Below, piece after piece: positions 1 through 9,200 of a DNA stretch of 40,382 bases. The stretch is taken from assembly GCA_937959115.1 (NCBI GenBank), contig CALGAW010000046.1, forward strand, positions 1 through 40,382, written 5' to 3'. Numbering within the stretch: the first letter of the stretch is position 1; every line of letters starts with the position of its first letter. Source of the DNA: an uncultured Saprospiraceae bacterium. GTDB taxonomy: Bacteria > Bacteroidota > Bacteroidia > Chitinophagales > Saprospiraceae. Under the pieces are notes generated by a model, which saw nothing but the letters and a program-made list of their open reading frames with translations, was not told the origin of the DNA and made no database searches. The position numbers were made by a program, and so were the translations under genes.

Positions 1-2080
1 GTAATCGTGACTAGATTTTGTCCTGAGCATAAACCTGTAGCACTCGAACCGCTCTGGCCCGAACTCCATTGAATAGAATAGGGCGTTGTTCCTCCAGAAA
101 CACCAACGGTTGCTGATCCTGTGCAGGCAGAGCAACTTGCATCTACGCTTGAAATTATTGAGGACTGCAATCCCGATTGTTGATTGATAATCACAGTGGA
201 AGTTTCGGAACAAGCATTTTGGTCTGTTACAGTTACAAAATGTATTCCTGTAGTTAGTCCAGTTGCAATCGCAGTCGAATGTCCAGTATTCCACTGGTAA
301 GTGTATGGTGATGTTCCTCCTGTTGGAGTTGCTGTTGCTGAGCCATCGCTAAGGCTGTTGCATGAAACAGGAGCGTTTTGAGTCGTGGTTATTGATATTA
401 TAGGTGGTTCGTTTAGCATAATACTTGTTCCATCTCCACAACCATTTACATCACTCACTGATACACTGTAACTACCTGCACACAGCCCTATGATTGTAGC
501 AGTAGTAGCTCCATTACTCCAAAGGTATGAATAAGGCGTTTGACCACCAGTTATGGTAAGCGTTATTACACCGTCACACGCACTATTACAGCTAATGGCG
601 TTGACGATAAGCAAAGTGTCTAGTGAAAAGTCATTGGAGTTTCCTATTTGCACTGAATTTGTTGTTGAACAACCATTTGCATCTGTAATCGTGACTAGAT
701 TTTGTCCTGAACATAACCCTGTTGCATTCGAACTATTTTGGCCTGAACTCCATTGATAGGAGAAGGGAGCTGTTCCTCCTGAAGGGCTTATCGTGGCGGT
801 TCCAGAACAGGCTGAACAACTTGCATCTGTATAGGAAGTAATAGCAGATTGCAGTCCTAGCTGTTGATTGATCGTTACTGCGGAAGTTTGAGTACAGGCA
901 TTTTGGTCTGTTACCGTGACAACATGGGTTCCTACAGTTAACCCTGTAGAGGTTGAAGTAGATTGTCCAGTACCGCCTTGACTCGAACCCCATTGGTAGG
1001 TGTATGGTGGTGTTCCTCCAGAAGGTGTTGCTGTTGCCGAGCCATCGCTTACACTATTACATGAAACTGGAGTGTTTTGAGAAGTTGTTACAACCATTGT
1101 TGTTGGTTCGTTTAGAACAACACTTGTCCCATCCCCACAACCATTTACATCACTTACCGTAACACTATAGTTACCAGCGCATAGTTCGATAATTGTAGCC
1201 GTTGTTGCTCCATTACTCCATAGGTAGGAGTAAGGCGTTTGACCACCAGATAAGGTAAGTGTTAAGATACCATCACAGCCTCCATTACAACTAACATTAT
1301 TTACGATCGTTAGGGTTTCCAAAGAAAAATTATTGGAGTTTCCAATTTGAGCTGAGTTCGTTGCAATACAACCGTTTGAATCTGTAATCGTTACCAGGTT
1401 TTGACCAGCACATAAACCGGTCGCATTAGGGCTGTTTTGACCTGAACTCCATTGATAGGAGAAGGGAGCTGTTCCACCTGAATGACTTAGCGTTGCTGTT
1501 CCAGAACAAGCTGAACAACTAGCATCTGTGGTTGCTATTATTGCAGATTGTAGGGCTGGATCTGCAGTGACTATAGAAGAACCTGTTGTGACACATCCAT
1601 TATTATCTGTTACAGTTACAGTGGCAGTCCCAGCAGATAATGCGATTGCCGTTTGTGTTGTTTCACCACTTGTCCATTCATAGGAAAATGGGGGTGTTCC
1701 ATCGGTTGTAGATACAGTTGCACTACCATTTGAAACACCATTACAAGAAACGCCAGAATTTGTGGTTACACCTACAATAAACGAGTTACTAGCTGCTATT
1801 TGAATTTGATCCGTTGTCGAGCAACCTCCAGCGTCTACTACGGTTACGATATGAATCCCCGCAGTAAGGTTTGTAGCAGTAGGGCCGATATGGCCAGAAT
1901 CCCATTGGTAGGCATAGGGTGGTGTACCATCTATTCCATTTGCAGTTGCCGAGCCATCACTAGCCGTGCTACAAGAAGCATCATTGCCAAGGACAATTGA
2001 ACTATAAAACTCATCGCCGTTTTTGATTTGGATGTCAGTCGTTTTCGTGCAGCCATTTACATCAGAAACAGTGACGTCGT
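1..2080 (-). repeat. Higher-order SprB repeat: near-identical 684-699 nt units of three domains
   Basis: The plus-strand string gtaatcgt recurs at positions 1, 685 and 1384, that is at 684 and 699 nt, both multiples of three. Each long unit carries three SprB-type domains of about 76 residues whose Cys signatures alternate SCSACSG, SCNxxCDG and SCNSxSDGS. The 15-nt difference is a five-residue insertion (GGTGQ region) in one unit. Similarity between long units is much higher than between neighbouring domains, which shows recent duplication of three-domain blocks. Confidence 0.85.
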
Positions 2081-5000
2081 AGGTGCCAATCGTTAAGTTG
2101 TCAGCGATGGCTGTAGTAGCTCCATTGGACCATAAGTAAGAATACGGTGGGTAGGATTGGCCTGACACCAATGCAACTGCTTCGCCATCACTAGCCGTAA
2201 GGCAAGAGGTCTCTTCCACCTCTAGGGCGATGATACCCAAGTCAAATTGAAATTCCTCAATTAACATAGAATTCGTAGAATTACAACCATTAAGATCCGT
2301 CACGGTTACGGAGTATGTTCCAACACCTAGTCCTGAAATGTTTTGGGTGGTTTGGTTATTCGACCATTGATAAGTGTAAGGAGCGGTTCCTCCCGAAGCA
2401 TTTATTGCTGCAGAGCCATTGTTCGCCCCTTGACAAATCATTAGATTACCAGTAATCATTGAGCTCAGGCTTCCACCGGATACGGTTAAGATTTCAGATT
2501 CAGTTAACGAACAACCGCTGGCATCTGTTATTGTTAGGTTGTATGTTCCTGCTTGGAGGCCGCTTACTACAGCGGTTGTGTCTCCAGTTGACCAATTGAA
2601 GGTATAGGGTTGTATTCCCCCAGAGGTTGCAAGTGAAATCGAACCACTGTTTGTGCTAGAGCAGGAGGGATTTGTAGCGGTTAGGTTAAGCGTAATCGGT
2701 TGAGATTGGTTAAGTTTTACAATCCAGTAGTCGGTGTTGCCATTATTACCAGTTACGTCACCATTATTTGATCCTGAAAACCCTGCTAAAACATAACCGC
2801 CATCTTGAGCTTGTTGAATTGCCCTGCCTGCATCCCAGCCAGAACCTCCGATTGATTTTTGCCATTTCAAATTTCCTAAGTTATCTAATTTTGCAACCCA
2901 ATAGTCATCACCACCTTTATTTTCAGTAACATCCCCATCAGTTGATTGTGAAGTGCCCATTACTAAAAAACCTCCATCTGTACTCTGTTTAATATCATAG
3001 GCTAAATCTACACCACTTCCTCCAAGTGATTTTTGCCATTGTATGGTTCCTGTATTATTCAATTTTACAACCCAACAGTCTGCTGCACCATAATTTCCTG
3101 TTAGATCGCCATCATTTGAATATCCGATCCCAGCTACGATAAAACCTCCGTCTTGAGTCTGTTGAATTGATTCGATATATTCTTGAATACTGCCCCCTAG
3201 CGATTTTTGCCATTGCAAATTTCCTGTATTATCCAGTTTTACAACCCAAAAGTCAGAGTCACCGTTGTTTCCTGAAACATCGAAATCATTCGAATTTGAG
3301 GTGGCACCTACAATAAAACCACCGTCTCGAGTTTGTTGTATAGCACGGATATTGTCAGCACTACTCCCTCCGAGTGATTTTTGCCAAATTACATTTCCTG
3401 TATTATCCAGTTTTATGATCAAACCGTCATTAAAGCCATAGTTACTATTAGCGTTCCCATCGTTTGATCCTGAACCACCGGCTATTACCATACCACCGTC
3501 TTGAGTTGGTATTACAGTTCTGGGAACATCATAACCACTTCCTCCAAGCGATTTTTGCCACATCAGATTTCCAGTATTATCTAGCTTTATAAGCAAAAAG
3601 TCAGTACTGCCAAGATTTCCAGACGCATTGCCATCAGTTGATTGTGAAGAACCCGCTACAATATAACCACCGTCCTGGGTTTGATGGCATGATTCCCCGA
3701 TATCATAATCACTCCCTCCATACGATTTTTGCCATTGTAGAGTGCCCGCATTGTCCAATTTTGTAATCCAAAAGTCTTCACTGCCCAAGTTTCCAGTAAC
3801 ATCACCATCATTAGATGCAGAGCGTCCTGCTATGACGTAGCCACCGTCTTGAGTCAGTTGCAGAGAATGTGCTCTTTCTTGACCACTTCCACCTAGTGAT
3901 TTCTGCCACTCTATCACAGGTTTTTCATCAAACGAGACAATGGTGGTTGCCGTTGCTATACAGTCAGGTCCATCAGAGACTGTTACTGAATATGACCCAG
4001 TTCCTAGATTTGAAATTGTGGGTGTTGTTTCTCCGTTGTTCCAAAGGTAGCCATAGTTGCCACTACCTCCTGCAGCAGATACGGTGAGCGTGCCGTTATC
4101 TTGATAGCAAGTAGTATTCGTTGAAGTAATAGAAATAGTTAATGAACAATCGAGTTCTAATACCTTTGCTCTGGAATACAACGTTAAATCAGGGGCCAAG
4201 GAATTGGTTATTTCACAATGATAGACACCTGCATCAGTAGGTTGGAGACTTGGGAACGGCAATGTATTTGTTGTTGTAGAAGTATAGATGATCCCATCTT
4301 TAAGCCAAGAATAAGAACTAGTGGTAATGGCATTGTCAATTTGGAGATCAATCGTATAAGAACCAGGTTGGATGAGGACGGTATCTTGATTGCAGATAGA
4401 ATCCTGAGGAGCATATCTATAAGATCCAGAATTTGAACTACAAAGGTTATCATTGTATTGCCTAGAAGTTATTAAATGTTCAAACGTTAGTTGGTTTTGG
4501 TCTACATTCAAGATTTGTAAAGTTGGTGTACTATTAAAATAAGGAACTGTGCCTAATAGCTGATTATTAGTTAAGAACAAAAATCTTAAATTCGGATTGT
4601 TGTTAAAATTGGGTATCGTTCCAGTTAGTTGATTATTTGACAACTCCAAATACGATAAATTCGGAATACTGCTAAAATCTGGAATTGTTCCTGTTAATTG
4701 ATTTGAGGCTAAACGTAGAAATGCTAGATTTGGTGAAGAATTAAAATTTGGAATAGTTCCAGTCAATTGATTATCACTTAAATTCAAAGTTGTCAGTAAA
4801 GGAAGATTATTGAAATCGAAAACACTTCCTATTAATTGATTTTCGTTTAGATTCAAATTTGTTAAATTCGGTATGTTGCTAAAGTCAGGTACAGTTCCTG
4901 TTAGTTGGTTTCTGCTTAGACCTAATTTTTCTAAAACAGGAAGATTGTTGAAATTCGGAATTGTTCCAATCAATTGATTTGAGTTTAAATCTAAGTCTGT

Positions 5001-6077
5001 TAAATTTGGAAGATTATTGAAATTGGGGATTGTTCCTGTTAGAAGATTATTGTATAATAACAAAGAGGTTATCATCTGGATATTACTAAAATTAGGTATT
5101 GGTCCAGTGAATTGATTATCGTACAAGCGTAAATTTACTAAGTTTGGAATATTATTAAAATCAGGAATCGTTCCAGTAAGTTCATTGAAGCTGAAATCCA
5201 AAGTTGTTAATTTAGGAATGTTATTAAAATTAGGGATTGGTCCACTTAACTGATTCCCACTAAAATTTAAAAATGTCAAGTTTGGAATACTATTAAAATT
5301 GGGGACCGGTCCATTTAATTCATTTCCAAAAAAAACCAATGATGTTAAACTTGGTAGATTACTAAAGTTAGGAATATTTCCGTTTAATTGATTATTGTAA
5401 AAGTTCAAACCAGTTAGATTAGGAAGATTACTAAAATCTGGTATAGCGCCAGACAATTGGTTGCGGTAGGCCGAAAGATAGGTTAAGTTCTGAAGATTGC
5501 TAAAATTAGGAATAACTCCAGTTAATTGATTAATATATAAACCCAATGTTTCTAGATTCGGAATATTATTAAAATTAGGAATCGTTCCCGTTAATTGATT
5601 AGATCCTAAATTCAAATTTTTTAAATTCGGGAAATTGATAAAGTCAGGTATTGACCCAGAGAATTCATTACGACTTAAATTCAAAACGACCAACTCTGGA
5701 AGATTATTAAAATTAGGAAGAGTTCCTGTCAATTGGTTGTCGGAAAGGTTTATAAAAGTGAGCTCTGTTAGTCCTAGATTTGGTAAATTCCCTTGTAAAT
5801 TGTTTTCTCCTGTACTTTGATAACTGCAATTTGGAATGTTATCCATATCAAGACAAGTCACCCGACCACCACTTAAAGAATAATTCACCGTTACCCCATA
5901 CCAGGTATCCATTGGCAAGCTCAAATTCCATGTATTTGTCCAATTAGATCCTCCAGTAGAGTTATACAATCCCACCAAAGCAATAGAGTCAGCAAGACGT
6001 GTCTGCGCCATAGTAGAGACTGTCAACAGAAAATACAAGACAGATGTGAGGAGTAAGCGTCTTTTAACGTTCAGCAT
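1..6077 (-). CDS. Mosaic surface protein: LRR, seven propeller-like repeats and SprB array (3' end outside window)
   Basis: Open from the ATG at 6075-6077 to the left edge, 2025 codons visible, no stop. Residues 1-25 form a signal peptide (hydrophobic core, then TMAQ), so it is exported, very likely by T9SS; the sorting domain would lie beyond the edge. Residues 26-90 resemble the cap seen before LRRs (GGSNWT, DTWYGV). Residues about 91-530 hold about 19 leucine-rich repeats, mostly 23 residues, consensus NQLTGTIPNFNNLPNLTxLxL. An Ig-like spacer follows, then one SprB-type repeat (about 645-715). Seven repeats of exactly 58 residues, each starting WQKS and containing QDGGYIVAG and KLDNTGN, span 724-1129. 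Residues 1130-2025 are 12 SprB-type repeats (last one cut) with the signature SCNG-DG-GGT-PY-Y-W. A role in adhesion or gliding is inferred from domains only. Frame was checked at several points and is continuous. Confidence 0.9.
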   Translation of the reverse strand, partial: MLNVKRRLLLTSVLYFLLTVSTMAQTRLADSIALVGLYNSTGGSNWTNTWNLSLPMDTWYGVTVNYSLSGGRVTCLDMDNIPNCSYQSTGENNLQGNLPNLGLTELTFINLSDNQLTGTLPNFNNLPELVVLNLSRNEFSGSIPDFINFPNLKNLNLGSNQLTGTIPNFNNIPNLETLGLYINQLTGVIPNFSNLQNLTYLSAYRNQLSGAIPDFSNLPNLTGLNFYNNQLNGNIPNFSNLPSLTSLVFFGNELNGPVPNFNSIPNLTFLNFSGNQLSGPIPNFNNIPKLTTLDFSFNELTGTIPDFNNIPNLVNLRLYDNQFTGPIPNFSNIQMITSLLLYNNLLTGTIPNFNNLPNLTDLDLNSNQLIGTIPNFNNLPVLEKLGLSRNQLTGTVPDFSNIPNLTNLNLNENQLIGSVFDFNNLPLLTTLNLSDNQLTGTIPNFNSSPNLAFLRLASNQLTGTIPDFSSIPNLSYLELSNNQLTGTIPNFNNNPNLRFLFLTNNQLLGTVPYFNSTPTLQILNVDQNQLTFEHLITSRQYNDNLCSSNSGSYRYAPQDSICNQDTVLIQPGSYTIDLQIDNAITTSSYSWLKDGIIYTSTTTNTLPFPSLQPTDAGVYHCEITNSLAPDLTLYSRAKVLELDCSLTISITSTNTTCYQDNGTLTVSAAGGSGNYGYLWNNGETTPTISNLGTGSYSVTVSDGPDCIATATTIVSFDEKPVIEWQKSLGGSGQERAHSLQLTQDGGYVIAGRSASNDGDVTGNLGSEDFWITKLDNAGTLQWQKSYGGSDYDIGESCHQTQDGGYIVAGSSQSTDGNASGNLGSTDFLLIKLDNTGNLMWQKSLGGSGYDVPRTVIPTQDGGMVIAGGSGSNDGNANSNYGFNDGLIIKLDNTGNVIWQKSLGGSSADNIRAIQQTRDGGFIVGATSNSNDFDVSGNNGDSDFWVVKLDNTGNLQWQKSLGGSIQEYIESIQQTQDGGFIVAGIGYSNDGDLTGNYGAADCWVVKLNNTGTIQWQKSLGGSGVDLAYDIKQSTDGGFLVMGTSQSTDGDVTENKGGDDYWVAKLDNLGNLKWQKSIGGSGWDAGRAIQQAQDGGYVLAGFSGSNNGDVTGNNGNTDYWIVKLNQSQPITLNLTATNPSCSSTNSGSISLATSGGIQPYTFNWSTGDTTAVVSGLQAGTYNLTITDASGCSLTESEILTVSGGSLSSMITGNLMICQGANNGSAAINASGGTAPYTYQWSNNQTTQNISGLGVGTYSVTVTDLNGCNSTNSMLIEEFQFDLGIIALEVEETSCLTASDGEAVALVSGQSYPPYSYLWSNGATTAIADNLTIGTYDVTVSDVNGCTKTTDIQIKNGDEFYSSIVLGNDASCSTASDGSATANGIDGTPPYAYQWDSGHIGPTATNLTAGIHIVTVVDAGGCSTTDQIQIAASNSFIVGVTTNSGVSCNGVSNGSATVSTTDGTPPFSYEWTSGETTQTAIALSAGTATVTVTDNNGCVTTGSSIVTADPALQSAIIATTDASCSACSGTATLSHSGGTAPFSYQWSSGQNSPNATGLCAGQNLVTITDSNGCIATNSAQIGNSNNFSLETLTIVNNVSCNGGCDGILTLTLSGGQTPYSYLWSNGATTATIIELCAGNYSVTVSDVNGCGDGTSVVLNEPTTMVVTTSQNTPVSCNSVSDGSATATPSGGTPPYTYQWGSSQGGTGQSTSTSTGLTVGTHVVTVTDQNACTQTSAVTINQQLGLQSAITSYTDASCSACSGTATISPSGGTAPFSYQWSSGQNSSNATGLCSGQNLVTITDANGCSTTNSVQIGNSNDFSLDTLLIVNAISCNSACDGVITLTITGGQTPYSYLWSNGATTATIIGLCAGSYSVSVSDVNGCGDGTSIMLNEPPIISITTTQNAPVSCNSLSDGSATATPTGGTSPYTYQWNTGHSTAIATGLTTGIHFVTVTDQNACSETSTVIINQQSGLQSSIISSVDASCSACTGSATVGVSGGTTPYSIQWSSGQSGSSATGLCSGQNLVTI
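2691..3908 (-). repeat. Seven tandem 174-nt units, propeller-like
   Basis: The WQKS codons recur with a spacing of exactly 174 nt seven times (the plus-strand gcca mark lies at 3905, 3731, 3557, 3383, 3209, 3035 and 2861). Each unit encodes 58 residues with QDGG, AGxSxSNDGDVTGN and D-WVVKLDNTGN. Seven equal units with no length change suggest a closed seven-bladed beta-propeller; that fold is an inference. Confidence 0.85.
4488..5807 (-). repeat. Leucine-rich repeat block, about 19 units of 69 nt
   Basis: In-frame tandem repeats inside the mosaic surface gene, each encoding 22-23 residues of the NQLTGTIPxFNNLPNL type. Units are diverged but regularly spaced. Sequence of this type folds as an extracellular LRR solenoid. 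Confidence 0.88.
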
Positions 6078-6244
6078 TAGATTATGTCTTTTGGACAACG
6101 GATGAAGTTTGTATAGTTAATAGCTAATTTACTAATCCCAATAGGTTAATTTTTATACAAATTTCATTACCTCGCCAAGTGTTTTTTTATAATATGTTTT
6201 TTGATAATTAATGTCATTTTGGGTATTCTATAAATTCAGTTTAT

Positions 6245-9200
6245 TTATCTTATCAATGAAATGGAACCTCTCCTAGTATCAACTTGATTAACATCAAGCT
6301 CTACATAGTAATAGTAGGTTCCTTGCGGTAGGAGTTTTCCCTTGTGTGTTCCACTCCAATCATTATTGTAAGGAGTCGCCTCGAATACGACATCGCCCCA
6401 TCGATTGACCACAAACACCCGATTAAAAGGAAACAGATCAATGTTTTCAATTATCCATGCATCATTAACTCCATCGTTATTGGGTGTGATCACCTCAGGA
6501 AATACTACAGTTTCGTCTAATGATTCCACAGTATGCACGATCACAGAAAGTGTATCCAGACAACCTGTTGAAATGTCAATCGCCACAAAATATTCAGTGG
6601 TATCTGTAGGCAGAGCAATTGGGTCAGGGCAGCTCGTACAACTCAAATCTGAAGCTGGCCACCAGGTATAGGAGTTGCCACCACTCGCTTCCAAAAATGC
6701 CTCATCTCCAATGACAATGGTGGTATCATTGCTAATTTGTGGATTGAATGGAATTTGTATAATCTCAATGGTATCAATAAACAGGCAATTGTAGAAGTCG
6801 GTTACCGTAACGATGTATTCACCTGGCTGATTGACTGAAATGGTATTTGTAGTTTCGCTTGTTGACCAAACAAAAGACTGGCCCACATAATCAGAACCAA
6901 GGATCACATAAGGCGTCCCACAAACAACATGATTACTTTCAGCTATGTTCTGTACTGGCGGATCCGCTACTATACCTGTTGAGGTGACTGTACAGCCATT
7001 GTCATCAGTCACTGTTACATCGTAAGCGCCTGCTTGCAAGCTAGTCGCACTTGTATTGGTTTGTACTGGGATTGTTGCCCATAAGTAGGAATAGGGTGCT
7101 AGGCCATTGGAAACATAAGCCGTTAGACTTCCGTTATCGACATCACAATCACTTGGTATTGAAGAAATGGAATCAACATTAGGCGTTAAATCAGTAATCA
7201 TTACAACAGTACTATCCAAACAGCCACTATCATCTTTTACTACAATTGCATAAGTGCCCGCGTATAATGCAGGAAACAAGTTTGTCGTGTCAAAACCAAT
7301 CCCACCCAGAATACTATATTCATAAGGTGATTGGCCTCCAGAAGCAAGAATTTCAAGTAAAGCGTTATTCAACCCACAGGACGACGCTTGAATGAGAACA
7401 GAGTCAATGGTAATTCCTGGCCCATTTGTCAAAGTAATCGTAGTATCGGTCGTACAACCAAGGGAATCAAAAACAGCAAGCGTATACTGTCCTGAAGATA
7501 AGTTGGAAAAGGTATTGGTGATGGAGTTTGTCCCATTCAATACATAAAGGAGTGGCCCTGTTCCTCCACTTGCATGTATTGTGATACTTCCACTAGGAAT
7601 ACCACATGTAGAAGGATTGCCGACAGTCAAGGAATCAATCCACGGCGCCCCTGAATCTACTAGCGTAATCAGTTGACTAGTATCCAAGCAACCGTTGCCA
7701 TCTTCAACGATTATGGAGTAAGTATTCGCCGAAAGGCCAACGAACAAATTACTTCCCTGCAATGCGCCATTGTTAATCGAATATTGATAAGGTGCTGTTC
7801 CACTGGATATTGCAATTGAGATCACACCGTTTTGTTGTCCACAAGTTGGGTTAGCTGCAGAAAAACCGGTGATATCTGGCCCCGGGATGTCTGTAAGGTT
7901 AACGACTAAGGTATCTCTGCAGCCAGTATCAATATCTTCGATTACAAAAATGTGTTGCCCTGCACCTATGTTGTTAAACACTGGATTTGTAGTTGGTGTT
8001 CCGTAGTTTCTGCTATACTCGTAGTTTGCACCTGTCGGTAAAAGATGAATAACTCCATTTAGCATTCCACAGGTGGGTTGAATATTATTGCTTGTAAGGC
8101 TCGGTCCTGGTTCATCAGCTAAGACTACATTGTATTTAAATGTGTCGCAGCCATTTGCATCCTTGATTCCCAAGGTATAAATACCTGCCAATAAGTTAGG
8201 GAAGGTGTCAGAAGACTGCCAAGCGCCTCCATTTATATTAAATTCAAAGGGTTGTGTACCTTTAGTTTGATTGTAAATAACTTTAATTTGCCCATCTGCT
8301 CTACCACAGTTCGACTTGGTAACACCCTGCAAAAATGCGAATTCCGGACCTTCCTGTTGACGGATACTGTCTGCTGCCCAAGTGGAAACGCAGCCAGCGG
8401 CATCTTGCACAAATACTTGATAAACGCCTTGTCCTAAACCTCCAAAGGTGTCAAGCGGTTGTAATGTGCCTCCATTGTTGATACTGTATTGAATAGGCAG
8501 TGTTCCTCCTGTTGTGAATATTTGTATAAAGCCGTTTGGATCTCCACAGATGGCATCTACAAAATGAACAGAGTCAATCGTTGGTGGTAAAAGGCTTTGA
8601 ACCGTATCTACGGCTGTAGTTAAACAGTTATTAAGGTCTAGTACTTGAATTGTGTAAATACCGCTTGACAAGCCTGTAAATAAGCTATCTGGTTGATAGT
8701 TCAATCCACCGTCAATACTAAACTGTATCGGAGGTGTTCCTCCAATGATATTAATGTCCAAACTACCTGTTCCTCCTGAGCAATTTGTAGGAGCGTTGAC
8801 TACATTGATGATGCTTGGTCCTGAAATATTCTGTATACTGATTGAACGAGTGGTTTCACAACCGATTGCATCCATAACAGAAACGGTATAGTTCCCGACA
8901 CATAAGGAGGAAACTGTTGTGCCTGTTTGACCATTGTTCCAAGCATAGCTGTAGGGCATTGTTCCTCCTGAAACAGATATCGTTGCAGCACCATTGCAGC
9001 TACCGCAAGTCGTGTTTGTAATAACAGGTGTGACATTTACTAGGGACGGGGCTGTAATATTAATGTTGTTTATTGTGGTGCAACCATTGTTATCCGTTAT
9101 GGTTACAAAATGAATTCCTGCATTTAAATTGTTTGTTGTGGCAAGTATTGAGCCGTTCGTCCATTGATAAACGTAAGGAGTTGTTCCTCCCGTCACTGTA

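Noticed and set aside
1-4000. Regular repeats that could suggest a CRISPR array
   Set aside because: Repeat units are 174-699 nt, in frame and protein coding, with no short unique spacers.
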